Source: an uncultured Alphaproteobacteria bacterium
GTDB lineage: Bacteria > Pseudomonadota > Alphaproteobacteria > Rs-D84
Reading direction: 5' to 3'
NCBI GenBank assembly: GCA_947367055.1
Contig: CANBCI010000001.1
Span: 62,001 to 126,000 of the forward strand
Length of the DNA: 64,000 nt
Part shown: positions 34,803-44,312 of the stretch, one piece after another
How the letters are laid out: each line of letters begins with the position of its first letter
Position numbering within the stretch: the stretch's first letter is position 1
Notes under the pieces: model-generated
Database searches by the model: none
What the model was told of the DNA's origin: nothing
What the model saw: the letters and a program-made list of their open reading frames with translations, nothing else
Translations under genes and position numbers: made by a program

Positions 34803-35975
34803 ATGATAAATGATGATTATAAAGAAATTAAATTTGATTCCCCAACTAACCCATCTGACTTTTTGCAAAATATTTATGCGGAAAAATCATTTTTCATGTT
34901 GGGACAATCCCTGCCCTATTGTTACAATTGTCTTTACTGCAGACTTACCGGCGAAGGTCAAAACAACAAACAGATAAAATGGGATACTTTGCCGACACAA
35001 ATAAATCCATATTTCAAATCGTTACCTGTAGCGGTAAATCTATTTTATGGTGACCCATTGATTCAAATAAATACCACCGTGGATTATTTACGAAAACTGG
35101 AATCTGCCGGTCACACTGGTCCAGTGGTAATCGTAACCAAAGGCGACTTTTCAAAATTCCCAGATGTTCCATTTAACTTAAATCTGCATCTTGCATTTTC
35201 TACATTTGGCAAGAATCATAAACTGGACGGGAACACAATGGAACGATTTAAAAATAATCTGGCTCAGATCAAGACACGAAAACACAATTATAAATATTCG
35301 ATAGAATTCCGACCAATAATATATGGCATTAATGATGACGAGCAAACATTGCGAAATGTCATCCAATTGGCACAACAGTATAATTTATGTATAGGATATT
35401 CAGGACTTCAGGGAAAGCCAGCCGCACAACGCGTATGGGCCGACAGCGGACTTGGGGATATATTGCGGCAATACCCAGGTTATAAACTTGGTGTCACAAA
35501 ACCAATTGCAGCACCGGTTGTAAAAAAGTTCCGTGAATTGGCCAAAGAATACAATGTTCCCGTATTTATAAAAACGTCATGCCTGATTTCATACGTGGAC
35601 AATATGACGCGCGATTACAACGCACATTATTATAGACCGCAACAGGTAAATTGTACCGAATGCATTATGCATGATAAGTGTATGGATTTTAAGGCAAATC
35701 CGATAATCCCGAAAAACTTGGCCAACATAATTCCATTCAAACACGAAGTTATTAAAAAGGTACAACATGAATGTCCACTTATTACAAACGGGGCATGTAA
35801 ATCCCCAAGTGCGGAATGTCGCAATCTATCCGGTCATTTCATAGCGGTTGATCTACCACAAGGGCGCGAACTTTCAATTGCTGATTATCGTTTGATAAAA
35901 TGGTTAACCGGATTAATGCCCGCCAAGGCACCAATGATTGAATACCCACGAATCAGCAAAGAATGGTGCAGATAA
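34803..35975 (+). CDS. Radical-SAM-like iron-sulfur protein
   Basis: 390 residues. Cys40, Cys43 and Cys46 form CYNCLYC, a CxxCxxC spacing instead of the canonical CxxxCxxC. The following pattern fits a radical SAM barrel: NLFYGDPLIQ in the place of the GGEP loop, then VVIVTKGDFS, IEFRPIIYGIND and CIGYSGLQG. The C-terminal third has more Cys (CTECIMHDKC, ECPLITNGACKSPSAEC) that could hold auxiliary clusters. The gene is visibly more AT-rich than its neighbours and lies just past the duplicated tRNA-Lys end, which suggests transfer. Substrate unknown. Confidence 0.6.
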   Translation: MINDDYKEIKFDSPTNPSDFLQNIYAEKSFFMLGQSLPYCYNCLYCRLTGEGQNNKQIKWDTLPTQINPYFKSLPVAVNLFYGDPLIQINTTVDYLRKLESAGHTGPVVIVTKGDFSKFPDVPFNLNLHLAFSTFGKNHKLDGNTMERFKNNLAQIKTRKHNYKYSIEFRPIIYGINDDEQTLRNVIQLAQQYNLCIGYSGLQGKPAAQRVWADSGLGDILRQYPGYKLGVTKPIAAPVVKKFRELAKEYNVPVFIKTSCLISYVDNMTRDYNAHYYRPQQVNCTECIMHDKCMDFKANPIIPKNLANIIPFKHEVIKKVQHECPLITNGACKSPSAECRNLSGHFIAVDLPQGRELSIADYRLIKWLTGLMPAKAPMIEYPRISKEWCR

Positions 35976-35999
35976 AAAGTATAAACCATCTTATAAAAA

Positions 36000-36416
36000 T
36001 CAAATATCCTTGCAAAATTCTATGTACGCGTCACCAAATTTGCAATTGTTCCGTTTGTAAAAATTCATTGTATTCCAATTTATATCACCAGACCCAAAAA
36101 GCCATGATGCGCCGCGTGATTTACATTCGGTTTCAAACGCATTAAATAATTGTCGACCTATTCCACGACCACGCAAATTTTCATCAACAACAAAATACCA
36201 AATCACGCAACCATTGCACATCAACATTTCACCATGAATCATTCCGATAATTTTTTCATCACATTCCGCGACAAAAAACACGCCGTCATCACACGATTTG
36301 ATAAAATACTCATCACTGTTGTATTGAGTTTTTTGATCTATAAAATCAGTTGTACGCAGCAACCGCATAACCTGCGGAATGTCTTTTTCTTTTGCGGGAC
36401 GAATTGTGATTTCCAT
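36000..36416 (-). CDS. GNAT-family N-acetyltransferase
   Basis: 138 residues. The acetyl-CoA motif is VDENLRGRGIGRQLFNAFE, followed by GASWLFGSGDINWNTMNFYKRNNCKFGD as in small GNAT enzymes; the acceptor is unknown. The ATG at 36416 with AAGGA 7 nt upstream is preferred over an in-frame ATG five codons earlier. It is AT-rich like the convergent radical-SAM-like gene 24 bp away, so both may belong to the same acquired patch. Confidence 0.85.
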   Translation of the reverse strand: MEITIRPAKEKDIPQVMRLLRTTDFIDQKTQYNSDEYFIKSCDDGVFFVAECDEKIIGMIHGEMLMCNGCVIWYFVVDENLRGRGIGRQLFNAFETECKSRGASWLFGSGDINWNTMNFYKRNNCKFGDAYIEFCKDI

Positions 36417-36439
36417 TACAAATCCTTTCATATAAAAAT

Positions 36440-36473
36440 CGCGCTATATGCAGTAAATCATGCACATAGCGCG
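36440..36473 (-). terminator. Terminator of the NlpD-like gene
   Basis: CGCGCTAT-ATGCA pairs with TGCA-CATAGCGCG around an 8-nt loop, followed on the minus strand by ATTTTTAT. It separates the NlpD-like gene from the acetyltransferase gene. Confidence 0.8.
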
Positions 36474-36486
36474 TTTTTAGACTATT

Positions 36487-37869
36487 TTATTTCTTCAAAT
36501 ACGACGACGGATTGTACGCCTTGGTTCCCTTTCGTATTTCGAAATGAAGCTGTGGTTTATCAACCTTTCCGGTGGCGCCGACTGTCCCTATCTTTTGACC
36601 GACGGAAACCTTTGTTCCGCGTTTCACCGCCAATGAATCCATATGCGCATACACCGTCATCCATCCGTCCGCATGCTGCACTATTATCAGGTTGCCCATT
36701 CCCTTGACCTCGTTTCCGGCATATGCGACAACGCCGTTCTCAGCCGCCCCAACCGTTGTTCCGCGCGCGGCGGAAATGTTTATTCCGTCATTAAACAGCC
36801 CGTTCGATTTGGCCCCGAAGTGCGACAATATAGTCCCGCGAACCGGCCATGAAAATTTGGACGAAGAACGCGCCCCGATGGAAGGTAATTTTTTTACCGG
36901 TTCGGATTTAGTCGTCTTTTTAGATGTTGATGTAACTGTTGTACCGGCCAGCGTTTTTTTAACGGACACCGTATCGGATTTTTTTACATCAGCGGATTGT
37001 GGCTGCGCGGCCGCGCGCACGGGTGCGGATTTTAAATTCGGAACCTTTAACGTTTGCCCTATGGACAAAGTGAACGGCGCGCTTAAATTATTCATAACGG
37101 CCAGGTCGTTTACCGGTATTGAATATTTGCGCGATATGGAATACAGGGTATCACCCGCCCCAACCTTTACTTCACTTAATTCCACGCGCGTCGTCGTTGC
37201 GGCACCGCGCACCATACTGTGGGTTGCCGGCCGCGCCTTTTCCGGGACGATAACGACATCGCCCGGCACTTTTATTTTCTGTCCAACAGATAACGCAAAC
37301 GGCGCGGACAAATTATTCATTTTTGCCAATTCATCAACCGATGTGTCGTATTTTTTCGCCAACGAATAAAGTGTATCGCCACGTGCGACGGTAACAGTCG
37401 TTTCCGCACGCGGCAATGCGCCCCCACCATACACGGGAACGCGCAGCACGTCGTCCGTGTCGGGCGCCGCGCCCTGCGCATCCGGTGAATAATAAACAAT
37501 TTCACCACCGACGGTCGCATCGGGCGTTTCACCACCGGACACCATGGATACGGTCAAATTATCGGTTGAACCATACTGGGATGCGGCGTCCAACGACGGT
37601 GGGATGATATAATCATCTATGCTTGCGTACATGACGTAGTCATCGCCATTATCCGCACCATACAACTGGGGCGAGGCATAAACACCATAGTCGGTCGCCG
37701 CCGAATTATAAATTTCCGGCTGCGTTTCGGGATCGGCCAACAACGCGGGATAACGCGCCGAGATAAAGTCGCCGACCGAATCGGGCAAAGACATTATTTT
37801 CGGCTGCAAATCACATGCGCCCAAAACAGCGCAAAAGCCCGCAATAAAAAACGCCCCGATTTTTTTCAT
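36487..37869 (-). CDS. NlpD-like lipoprotein: two LysM domains and a degenerate LytM (M23) domain
   Basis: 460 residues. The lipobox VLGAC is near residue 20. Two LysM repeats of about 45 residues follow (VTVARGDTLYSLAKKYDTSVDELAKMNNL and the similar VKVGAGDTLYSISRKYSIPVNDLAVMNNL). A Ser/Thr/Lys linker leads to the M23 domain (FSWPVRGTILSHFGAKSNG, MGNLIIVQHADGWMTVYAHMDSL, GTVGATGKVDKPQLHFEIRKG). The first zinc site, normally HxGxD, is NDGIN here, so it is probably a non-enzymatic activator of amidases, like NlpD and EnvC, in cell separation. The promoter suggests a leaderless message. Confidence 0.88.
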   Translation of the reverse strand: MKKIGAFFIAGFCAVLGACDLQPKIMSLPDSVGDFISARYPALLADPETQPEIYNSAATDYGVYASPQLYGADNGDDYVMYASIDDYIIPPSLDAASQYGSTDNLTVSMVSGGETPDATVGGEIVYYSPDAQGAAPDTDDVLRVPVYGGGALPRAETTVTVARGDTLYSLAKKYDTSVDELAKMNNLSAPFALSVGQKIKVPGDVVIVPEKARPATHSMVRGAATTTRVELSEVKVGAGDTLYSISRKYSIPVNDLAVMNNLSAPFTLSIGQTLKVPNLKSAPVRAAAQPQSADVKKSDTVSVKKTLAGTTVTSTSKKTTKSEPVKKLPSIGARSSSKFSWPVRGTILSHFGAKSNGLFNDGINISAARGTTVGAAENGVVAYAGNEVKGMGNLIIVQHADGWMTVYAHMDSLAVKRGTKVSVGQKIGTVGATGKVDKPQLHFEIRKGTKAYNPSSYLKK

Positions 37870-37875
37870 AATAAA

Positions 37876-37884
37876 ATTATATCA
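37876..37884 (-). promoter_or_regulatory. Extended -10 promoter of the NlpD-like gene, predicted leaderless
   Basis: TGATATAAT ends 6 nt before the ATG at 37869; no ribosome site is present. The -35 region is weak, as is usual for extended -10 promoters. Confidence 0.55.
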
Positions 37885-37929
37885 TAAAATTACACGGAAA
37901 TAAAACGCAATACGCATGCGCGCGAAAAA

Positions 37930-38640
37930 TCATTCGCGCCCACGCATAAACAGTATGCTGATTTCGAACAAAGCCCACAGCGGCAACGCCAACAATACCT
38001 GTGACACGACGTCCGGCGGCGTCAGAACGGCCGCCGCAACAACAATTGCGACAATCGCGTAACGCCGCATCTTGACAACGCGCGCCCGCGGCAGCAATCC
38101 TACGCGGTTCAGCAACACCAGGAACAGCGGCAGTTGGAACGCAACGCCAAACACTTTTAACATTCCGATTGAAAAACCCAAATAGTCACGCGCCGCCGGC
38201 AGCATCATGGCATTTACAGGTGACGCATCGTTCAGTTCTATAAAAAACCTGAATGCAAATGGGAACAAAACAAAATATGCGAATGCCGCGCCAACGCAAA
38301 ACAAAACGGGCGACGCCACAACTATCGGCCATACCAAATTGCATTCATTGCGCTTCAGCCCCGGCGCCACAAACGCCCATAAATTCCAAAGCAACGCAGG
38401 CATCGTCACAACAAGCGCAAACATTGACGCCAATGACAGCCGTATCATCAAGCCGTCTGTGATTCCGGTATACAGCATTGTCCCATCGGCCCATACGCGC
38501 ATCAGCGGGCGCGCCAACATCTGATGCAGGAACGGCGACACGTACCATCCCGCGACAAATGATATTAAAAATATTGCGGCGCACCATAAAATACGTCGGC
38601 GCAATTCGGACATATGCTGATACAATGTCATTTTTTTCAT
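37930..38640 (-). CDS. tatC: Sec-independent protein translocase TatC
   Basis: 236-residue, six-helix membrane protein that recognises twin-arginine signal peptides. Family motifs are HMSELRRRIL near the start, ALLWNLWAFVAPGLKRNE, FAYFVLFPFAFRFF and TPPDVVSQVLLALPLWALFE. It overlaps the tatB stop by 4 nt (ATGA). tatA is located separately at 47.9 kb. Confidence 0.95.
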   Translation of the reverse strand: MKKMTLYQHMSELRRRILWCAAIFLISFVAGWYVSPFLHQMLARPLMRVWADGTMLYTGITDGLMIRLSLASMFALVVTMPALLWNLWAFVAPGLKRNECNLVWPIVVASPVLFCVGAAFAYFVLFPFAFRFFIELNDASPVNAMMLPAARDYLGFSIGMLKVFGVAFQLPLFLVLLNRVGLLPRARVVKMRRYAIVAIVVAAAVLTPPDVVSQVLLALPLWALFEISILFMRGRE

Positions 38641-38951
38641 TTCGCGCGCCCCCGTTTTTTTGTCGCCGCGGCGGCGGATTTCTTTCGCGATTTTTTAACC
38701 ATTGCAATAGGTTCGGAAAAACCGTCCAGAACCTCGTCCGTGGTGGTGCGAATAATTTCATCAATCGGCCGTTGCAGGTCAACCTGCTCCTTTAAATGTT
38801 CGGATGCATCGGTTATTTTCCAAACGGCCGCCCGAATAAAATTCACCGCCCGCGCCAGAAAGCGCGCCACATCAGGCCAGTTGCGTGCTGGTATAACCAC
38901 AACGGCGACCAATATTATTACAAAAAGTTCCGCCCAACTGATTCCGAACAT
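38637..38951 (-). CDS. tatB: Sec-independent protein translocase TatB
   Basis: 104 residues: an N-terminal helix FGISWAELFVIILVAVVVIPA, a short amphipathic helix (WPDVARFLARAVNFIRAAVWKI) and a charged Lys-rich tail. The Glu near residue 8 and the IPARNWP hinge mark TatB. It is co-transcribed with tatC (4-nt overlap) and lolA (6-bp gap). Confidence 0.9.
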   Translation of the reverse strand: MFGISWAELFVIILVAVVVIPARNWPDVARFLARAVNFIRAAVWKITDASEHLKEQVDLQRPIDEIIRTTTDEVLDGFSEPIAMVKKSRKKSAAAATKKRGRAK

Positions 38952-38957
38952 TTTCGC

Positions 38958-39575
38958 CTAGTCATAGTAATCATCGCCGCCGGACGCTGAAACCGTCTTG
39001 TGGCGCTGAATTTGAAAGTAGTTTTTTCCAAAATCCGTCTTTGTTTTAAGCCCGCGGAACGCGACATCCGTTTTCGCACCGGTGGCGTCAACCACGGACC
39101 AAGAATTTAGTTTTACCGGATTCTTGTCAAACACCACCGTCATATGGCCCAGCCCCTCTTGGCCGCGCAGATTCATTTTCAATGAGAACGTATTTTTTCC
39201 ATCCACGGTTTCAATAACATTTATATCCGCGTTTTGCAGGTCTATGTTTTTGCGCACCAGTATTCCGGCCGGCGTGCTGGTTATCGGAATTGTCGTTATC
39301 TGATCCAATGATTTGTCGAAAAAGTACAAATCGCGACCGTCGGAAATCAGTTGCACAGGCATATTCTTGTAATCAAGCCGCACGCGTCCGGGACGCAACA
39401 TGGAAAATGTTCCGCCCTGCTTTGAACCGGCGGACGACTGCACAAAATCGCCGGTCAATCCGGTTATCGAATTAAGATATTTTTCCGCCGCCGCGACCGA
39501 TGCGGAATCAACCGCCGCATGCGAGGCGGCGCAAAACAGCGCACATACAAATGATATGATCGCCAGTCTTTTCAT
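38958..39575 (-). CDS. lolA: Outer-membrane lipoprotein carrier protein LolA
   Basis: Periplasmic chaperone that carries lipoproteins from LolCDE to the outer membrane. Its 205 residues have a signal peptide (MKRLAIISFVCALFCAASHA) and the family pattern YLNSITGLTGDFVQ, GTFSMLRPGRVRLDY, LISDGRDLYFFDKSLDQIT and a central hydrophobic half-barrel. It lies in the minus-strand operon between the DHH gene and tatB. It fits with the Lnt fusion at 59.5 kb in lipoprotein maturation. Confidence 0.9.
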   Translation of the reverse strand: MKRLAIISFVCALFCAASHAAVDSASVAAAEKYLNSITGLTGDFVQSSAGSKQGGTFSMLRPGRVRLDYKNMPVQLISDGRDLYFFDKSLDQITTIPITSTPAGILVRKNIDLQNADINVIETVDGKNTFSLKMNLRGQEGLGHMTVVFDKNPVKLNSWSVVDATGAKTDVAFRGLKTKTDFGKNYFQIQRHKTVSASGGDDYYD

Positions 39576-39578
39576 TTT

Positions 39579-40544
39579 TTATCTCCCTCGGAATAACTCC
39601 ACTATCTTTGCCTGAACATTTTCGGGTGTGTCGTCACGAACGACCGCACCGGCCGCAAATTCATGGCCGCCCCCGCCAAATGCCGCGGCAATGTCATTTA
39701 CCGGCTTCATCCGACCGCGAATGGACAGCCCGATTTGATTTTCCTTTTGATGTTTTATAAGCACAATGTACTCAACCCCTTTTATTTGGGACAATATGTT
39801 CAAAATCATTTCGCCGCGTCCGTCCAGATTGCGATAATCGTGCTTTGTCACCGTCGCCACCGCCAGGCGCCCATGATAATAAAACTGTGTCTTTGACACG
39901 ACATCCGCATCCGTCAGAACGGATTTGCGCGGCCGGTTGTTCATGGAATCCAGCAACGCGCGAATACGCACGCCCGCATCAACCAAATCCCCGACAATAC
40001 GCATCGGCGTACCGTTGCGCGCAAATTTGAAATGCCCGGTATCGGTAATTATCGCAACCGTCAAAAGTGACGCCACATCCGTGTCGTATTCCCACCCGGC
40101 CGCGCGCATGATGTTGTAAATAATTTCACCCGCGGCCGACGCATTCTCGTCATCAAGGCACAATTGCCCCATCTTCGAATCGTTTTTATGGTGATCTATT
40201 TCAACGATAAACTTCGCCTTGTCCAATATGGGCATTGGGCCCCCTATGTGGTTCACGGTGCCGTAATCAACCACAATCGCCAAATCAAACGGTTCCGTCA
40301 TATCAACGCGACCGTAATACTTTACATACCCGCGCCGCGGAATATTTTCCAGCGTGTCGGAAATATTTCCGTCATAAACACAGACTGGGCGGTATCCGAA
40401 ATTAATCTCAATCAACCGCGCCAGCGCCAAAACAGAACACAACGAATCGCCGTCCGGATTTTTATGCCCCATTATGGCGATTGATTTCGCGTTTCTGATT
40501 TTATCTATAAAAATATTCAGTTCATTTTCATTCATTGCAAACAT
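39579..40544 (-). CDS. nrnA: DHH-family phosphoesterase, NrnA-like
   Basis: 321-residue enzyme of the nanoRNase/pAp-phosphatase type. The DHH domain has GHKNPDGDSLCS, AIVVDYG and EIDHHKND, and the DHHA1 domain ends with AFGGGGHEFAAGA. It probably degrades 2-5 nt RNAs or 3'-phosphoadenosine 5'-phosphate. The start at 40544 has GGAAG 4 nt upstream; an ATG at 40535 overlaps the recJ stop (ATGA) and is the alternative. It lies directly downstream of recJ, another DHH protein, with overlap. Confidence 0.85.
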   Translation of the reverse strand: MFAMNENELNIFIDKIRNAKSIAIMGHKNPDGDSLCSVLALARLIEINFGYRPVCVYDGNISDTLENIPRRGYVKYYGRVDMTEPFDLAIVVDYGTVNHIGGPMPILDKAKFIVEIDHHKNDSKMGQLCLDDENASAAGEIIYNIMRAAGWEYDTDVASLLTVAIITDTGHFKFARNGTPMRIVGDLVDAGVRIRALLDSMNNRPRKSVLTDADVVSKTQFYYHGRLAVATVTKHDYRNLDGRGEMILNILSQIKGVEYIVLIKHQKENQIGLSIRGRMKPVNDIAAAFGGGGHEFAAGAVVRDDTPENVQAKIVELFRGR

Positions 40545-42268
40545 ATGTCTTCCAAGAAAAATTGCGCAGAGACACGGCCCTTGTATTCATTTTCCTTTAG
40601 CCGTCCCAACATTGTTATTTTAGTGTTTGCATTCGCATCGTCCAGCAAAAAATCACCGACCGGTGTCCCAACCAGATTAAACCCTACAAACGCCAGTTGT
40701 GTGCCGGCGCTGGTGCCGACAGTACCGCGCAGATGCGATCCGTTTCCCATTGGGCATGCGCCATGCAACACGGCCCCGTGCAGAACCAGCATCGGTTCCG
40801 GATTGCCCTGGCCGAACGGTTCCAGCGCGGAAAGCTTTGACACAAGTTTCATTGTTGCGCCCCCTGCATCCAGTTCCGCATCAACAAAAACCTCCTGCTG
40901 GGGCAACGCGCCGCCCAATTGCCGCGACACAGAATTTTCCAAGAATTCGGCAAAGGCCGCCTCGTTCTGGGCGGGCAAAGAAAATCCCGCCGCCGCCGCG
41001 TGACCGCCGCCTTCTGAAACGATTCCAAGAGAAAGCGCCTCGTGTATAATCCGGCCTAAATCAACGCCGGCAATTGAACGACCGGAACCGTTTATAACAT
41101 CGTCCGACTTGGTTGCGACGCATGTCGGCAGGTTATATTTGTCCTTTAGCCGACCGGCAATAATGCCCATTACGCCACCGTGCCAGTTATCGCCACACAC
41201 GAACAAGCTGCATCTGCCGGCGGCACATTTTTCTTCGGCCTGTTCTGTTGCACGCAGCATTATCGCATTTTGTATATCTATGCGTTCTTGATTCATTTTA
41301 TGCAGTTTTTCCGCCAGGTCGCGCGCAATCAACGGATTGTCCGTCAGCAGCAGTTCCAACGCAGGCGACGCGCTGTCTATGCGGCCCGCCGCATTCAACC
41401 GCGGCCCCAGCACAAAGCCCAACGCATAAACCGACGGCTGCTTTACCATGGCGACATCCATCAGCACACACAACCCCAGATTGTTTCGCAGCGCCATTAC
41501 CTTTAGCCCTGTTGCAACAAACGCACGGTTCAACCCGACAAGCGGCATCGTGTCGCAAACAGTCCCCAGCGCCACCAAATCCAAATAATTTAACAGGTTT
41601 ATTTTTTCAATGCGCGGCATAATTTGCGCATCACCGCGTGATTTCAATTCACGGTTTACCGCCACCAGCGTCAAAAATGCAACACCAACACCGGCCAGAT
41701 ATTGCATGCCGGACGCGTCATCAGAACGCTTTGGATTTACAACCGCGTCCGCCGCGGGCAACACCGCATCCGGCGAATGGTGGTCCGTCACGACAACGCG
41801 CATTCCGCGCATTCGTGCATGCGCGACATCATCAACCCCGCTGATGCCACAATCCACGGTTATCATCAGTTTCGCCCCCGCATCCTCAATTTCGTCAATT
41901 GCCGCAATGTTCAGGCCGTATCCCTCGCCCTCGCGCGTGGGCAAATGCCAAATCACATCGCACCCCAGCGAACGCAAATACTTCACAAAAATTGCCGTTG
42001 ATGTTATACCGTCGACATCATAATCGCCATATATCGCGATTTTGTCACCGTTCAAGACCGCATCAGCAATTACGCGCGCGGCGGCGTCCATATCGCGCAA
42101 GACGCACGGGTCAGGCATGTATTCCTTTATGCTGGGGTTCAAAAACTTTTCAACATCGCCGTCACAGACGCCGCGATTGGCCAATATTTTATTTATTAAA
42201 TCGCCGGTTGATAAAAAGCCACATTCTGAACTGATATCATTTTCCGTCACCCATGCCCGGCCCAGCAT
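40532..42268 (-). CDS. recJ: Single-stranded-DNA exonuclease RecJ
   Basis: 5'-3' exonuclease for recombination and mismatch repair. The 578 residues carry the DHH motifs YGDYDVDGITSTA, MITVDCGISG, VVTDHHSPD and LVALGTVCDTMPL. The DHHA1 part has GRSIAGVDLG and SEGGGHAAAAGF, and an OB domain follows. The ATG at 42268 has GGAG 6 nt upstream; a GTG eight codons earlier lacks one. Confidence 0.95.
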   Translation of the reverse strand: MLGRAWVTENDISSECGFLSTGDLINKILANRGVCDGDVEKFLNPSIKEYMPDPCVLRDMDAAARVIADAVLNGDKIAIYGDYDVDGITSTAIFVKYLRSLGCDVIWHLPTREGEGYGLNIAAIDEIEDAGAKLMITVDCGISGVDDVAHARMRGMRVVVTDHHSPDAVLPAADAVVNPKRSDDASGMQYLAGVGVAFLTLVAVNRELKSRGDAQIMPRIEKINLLNYLDLVALGTVCDTMPLVGLNRAFVATGLKVMALRNNLGLCVLMDVAMVKQPSVYALGFVLGPRLNAAGRIDSASPALELLLTDNPLIARDLAEKLHKMNQERIDIQNAIMLRATEQAEEKCAAGRCSLFVCGDNWHGGVMGIIAGRLKDKYNLPTCVATKSDDVINGSGRSIAGVDLGRIIHEALSLGIVSEGGGHAAAAGFSLPAQNEAAFAEFLENSVSRQLGGALPQQEVFVDAELDAGGATMKLVSKLSALEPFGQGNPEPMLVLHGAVLHGACPMGNGSHLRGTVGTSAGTQLAFVGFNLVGTPVGDFLLDDANANTKITMLGRLKENEYKGRVSAQFFLEDICLQ

Positions 42269-42333
42269 GGATTTCTCCACTATCTTTTTCACGCTATACT
42301 CTTTTTTCTTATCAAGAGCATTATAATCAAAAT

Positions 42334-43977
42334 TTATTCAAATAGCAACGGCAGTATGCTATCAAGAATTTTTCCCGTTGTCGGAACGGCGTTCCATGCG
42401 GCCGTACGCCATCCCCACGAGTCCTGTGTGGCGTGCGGTTCATCCAAAACGATTAAAATCACATACTGCGGGGCGTCGGCGGGGAATATTCCGACAAAGG
42501 ATGTCACGTTCCGATTCGGATCAATTTTTCCGTTCACCGCCTTTTCCGCGGTTGCGGTTTTGCCGCCTATTTTTATTCCCGCGATGCGCGCCCTTCTGCC
42601 GCTGGTTTCTTCGGCAACCCGAACCATTATCGGACGCAGCTGGGCCGATATTTCATCCGCCAAGACACGCTCGCCCTGAACAACGCCGACAGAACGCTTT
42701 TGCAAGGTCGGGTATATGTATATTCCGCCGTTTGTCACCGCGTTCACCCCCAACATCAAATGCATCGGCGTGACGGCATACCCTTGGCCGTATGCGACGG
42801 TCGCACGCTCAACGGGGCCCCATTTGCGCTGCGGAATGCTGTTCTCGGTGCGGCCAAATTCCAAATCCAGCGCACTGTCCATATGCAACCTTTCAAAAAA
42901 TTCCTTTTGCGCGCCGTCTGGCAATTCCAGCGCTATCTGGGCACTGCCGACGTTACAGGAATGCACCATAATCTCTTCTACATTGATGCTGGGGCGCGGC
43001 GGTTTGAAACTACGAATATCGGAAATATTTTTCGCAATGCGACCGAACTTGTCATATATCGGGAACGGCTTGGCAACATAATATTCCTTGTCCTTGGAAA
43101 TTCCGTTTTCCAGTGCTAATGCCGTATTGAATATTTTGAATATGGAGCCGACTTCATACACGCTGCGCATGGGCTTGAACAAACGGTTCGCCACCGGGTC
43201 CGCCCGCAGATTTTCCGGGTCATAATCCGGCAGCGACACCATCGCAATCATTTCCCCCGTGCGCGAATTCATCAGCATGCCCATCGCGGCCCGGGTCTGA
43301 TATTTATCCATGGCAATGGACAATTGTTCATAAAACACAGATTGAATCCGCGAATCCAGCGACAGACGCAGCGGCGCCGTATTTTCCCGCAGATATTTGT
43401 CGTATGTTTTTTCAACACCGTCCAGTCCGCCCCCGTCACTGCCGACAAAGCCAACAACATGCGAAAACAGGCGCCGTTTCGGATATCTGCGCGTTTGGCG
43501 AACCTCGACCTCTAATCCTGAAATTTTCGCCGCGCGAATCATTTGCCGCACATCGTCAGACGCCAGTTTTTTCACATATGTATAGCGGTTGTTTTTCGTG
43601 GCCGCGTTCACCAATTTTAACGCATCATTTAACGAATATTCGTACGGCAGCGCCCGGTGAATCATTTCGGCAACGGCGTCCGGGTCACGAACCAGGCCCG
43701 GAACAATTCCGATATGTCCGGATTCGACGTTCTTGGCCAATATGTCGCCATTTCTGTCGACAATATCCGCGCGTTCCGGAACCCATTGGGCGTCGCCGCG
43801 CGCCAAACGCGACCTGTCGGTGCCATGAATGCCCAGATACAATGTACGCACCGCAAATATGGCGAACGCAATAACGAACAACAAATATATAAACCGCAAC
43901 CGGCCGCGGCCGAACCGGTCGCCGCCAATAACGCCGTAAAAACCATGCCTGAATATATCGGATCCTACTTCAAACAT
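42334..43977 (-). CDS. ftsI: Peptidoglycan D,D-transpeptidase FtsI (PBP3)
   Basis: Septal transpeptidase. In its 547 residues the N-terminal membrane anchor is at about residues 28-50 and a PBP dimerisation domain is followed by the catalytic motifs: SxxK in VGSIFKIF, SxN in HSCNVGS and KTA in GGKTATAEK (KTG in most relatives). It is preceded by ftsL with a 1-nt overlap. It is not followed by murE as in the usual division cluster; recJ comes next instead. Confidence 0.93.
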   Translation of the reverse strand: MFEVGSDIFRHGFYGVIGGDRFGRGRLRFIYLLFVIAFAIFAVRTLYLGIHGTDRSRLARGDAQWVPERADIVDRNGDILAKNVESGHIGIVPGLVRDPDAVAEMIHRALPYEYSLNDALKLVNAATKNNRYTYVKKLASDDVRQMIRAAKISGLEVEVRQTRRYPKRRLFSHVVGFVGSDGGGLDGVEKTYDKYLRENTAPLRLSLDSRIQSVFYEQLSIAMDKYQTRAAMGMLMNSRTGEMIAMVSLPDYDPENLRADPVANRLFKPMRSVYEVGSIFKIFNTALALENGISKDKEYYVAKPFPIYDKFGRIAKNISDIRSFKPPRPSINVEEIMVHSCNVGSAQIALELPDGAQKEFFERLHMDSALDLEFGRTENSIPQRKWGPVERATVAYGQGYAVTPMHLMLGVNAVTNGGIYIYPTLQKRSVGVVQGERVLADEISAQLRPIMVRVAEETSGRRARIAGIKIGGKTATAEKAVNGKIDPNRNVTSFVGIFPADAPQYVILIVLDEPHATQDSWGWRTAAWNAVPTTGKILDSILPLLFE

Positions 43978-44276
43978 TATTGATGTGCATCCCCGCGGTT
44001 TGGCAAGTCTTCTATTGTGACAGATTTGTTGAAACTGATAACTTCTGATTTTGGGGCGATGCTTGTGACCAAATTGCGTAATATTTCCGGCCGGACATAC
44101 GATGCGAAGTTCGCCTGGGCGACGGCTATCTCCTGCTGGGTGCGGACGATTTGGGAATGCACCCTGTCACGGGCGCCATTTTGGGTGCGATAGCATACCT
44201 GTAACCCGATTGTCAGCAGTATTACAACCCCCAGACTCCAAATACCTATTTGAAACATTTTTTCTTCTTCACGCAT
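43977..44276 (-). CDS. ftsL: Cell division protein FtsL
   Basis: 99 residues: a short cytoplasmic tail, one transmembrane helix (residues 10-28), a coiled-coil segment (ARDRVHSQIVRTQQEIAVAQANFA) and a short C-terminus. Size, topology and the position directly before ftsI identify it; sequence conservation in FtsL is low. Its stop overlaps the ftsI start (TAATG). rsmH/mraZ do not precede it. Confidence 0.75.
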   Translation of the reverse strand: MREEEKMFQIGIWSLGVVILLTIGLQVCYRTQNGARDRVHSQIVRTQQEIAVAQANFASYVRPEILRNLVTSIAPKSEVISFNKSVTIEDLPNRGDAHQ

Positions 44277-44312
44277 CTGACTGGCACCTGATTTTTATCC
44301 TCTTACAGTTTA

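Noticed and set aside
42378-43119. Several plus-strand frames of 100-150 codons opposite ftsI and recJ
   Set aside because: They lie wholly inside well-supported genes, lack ribosome sites and have shadow-like composition.
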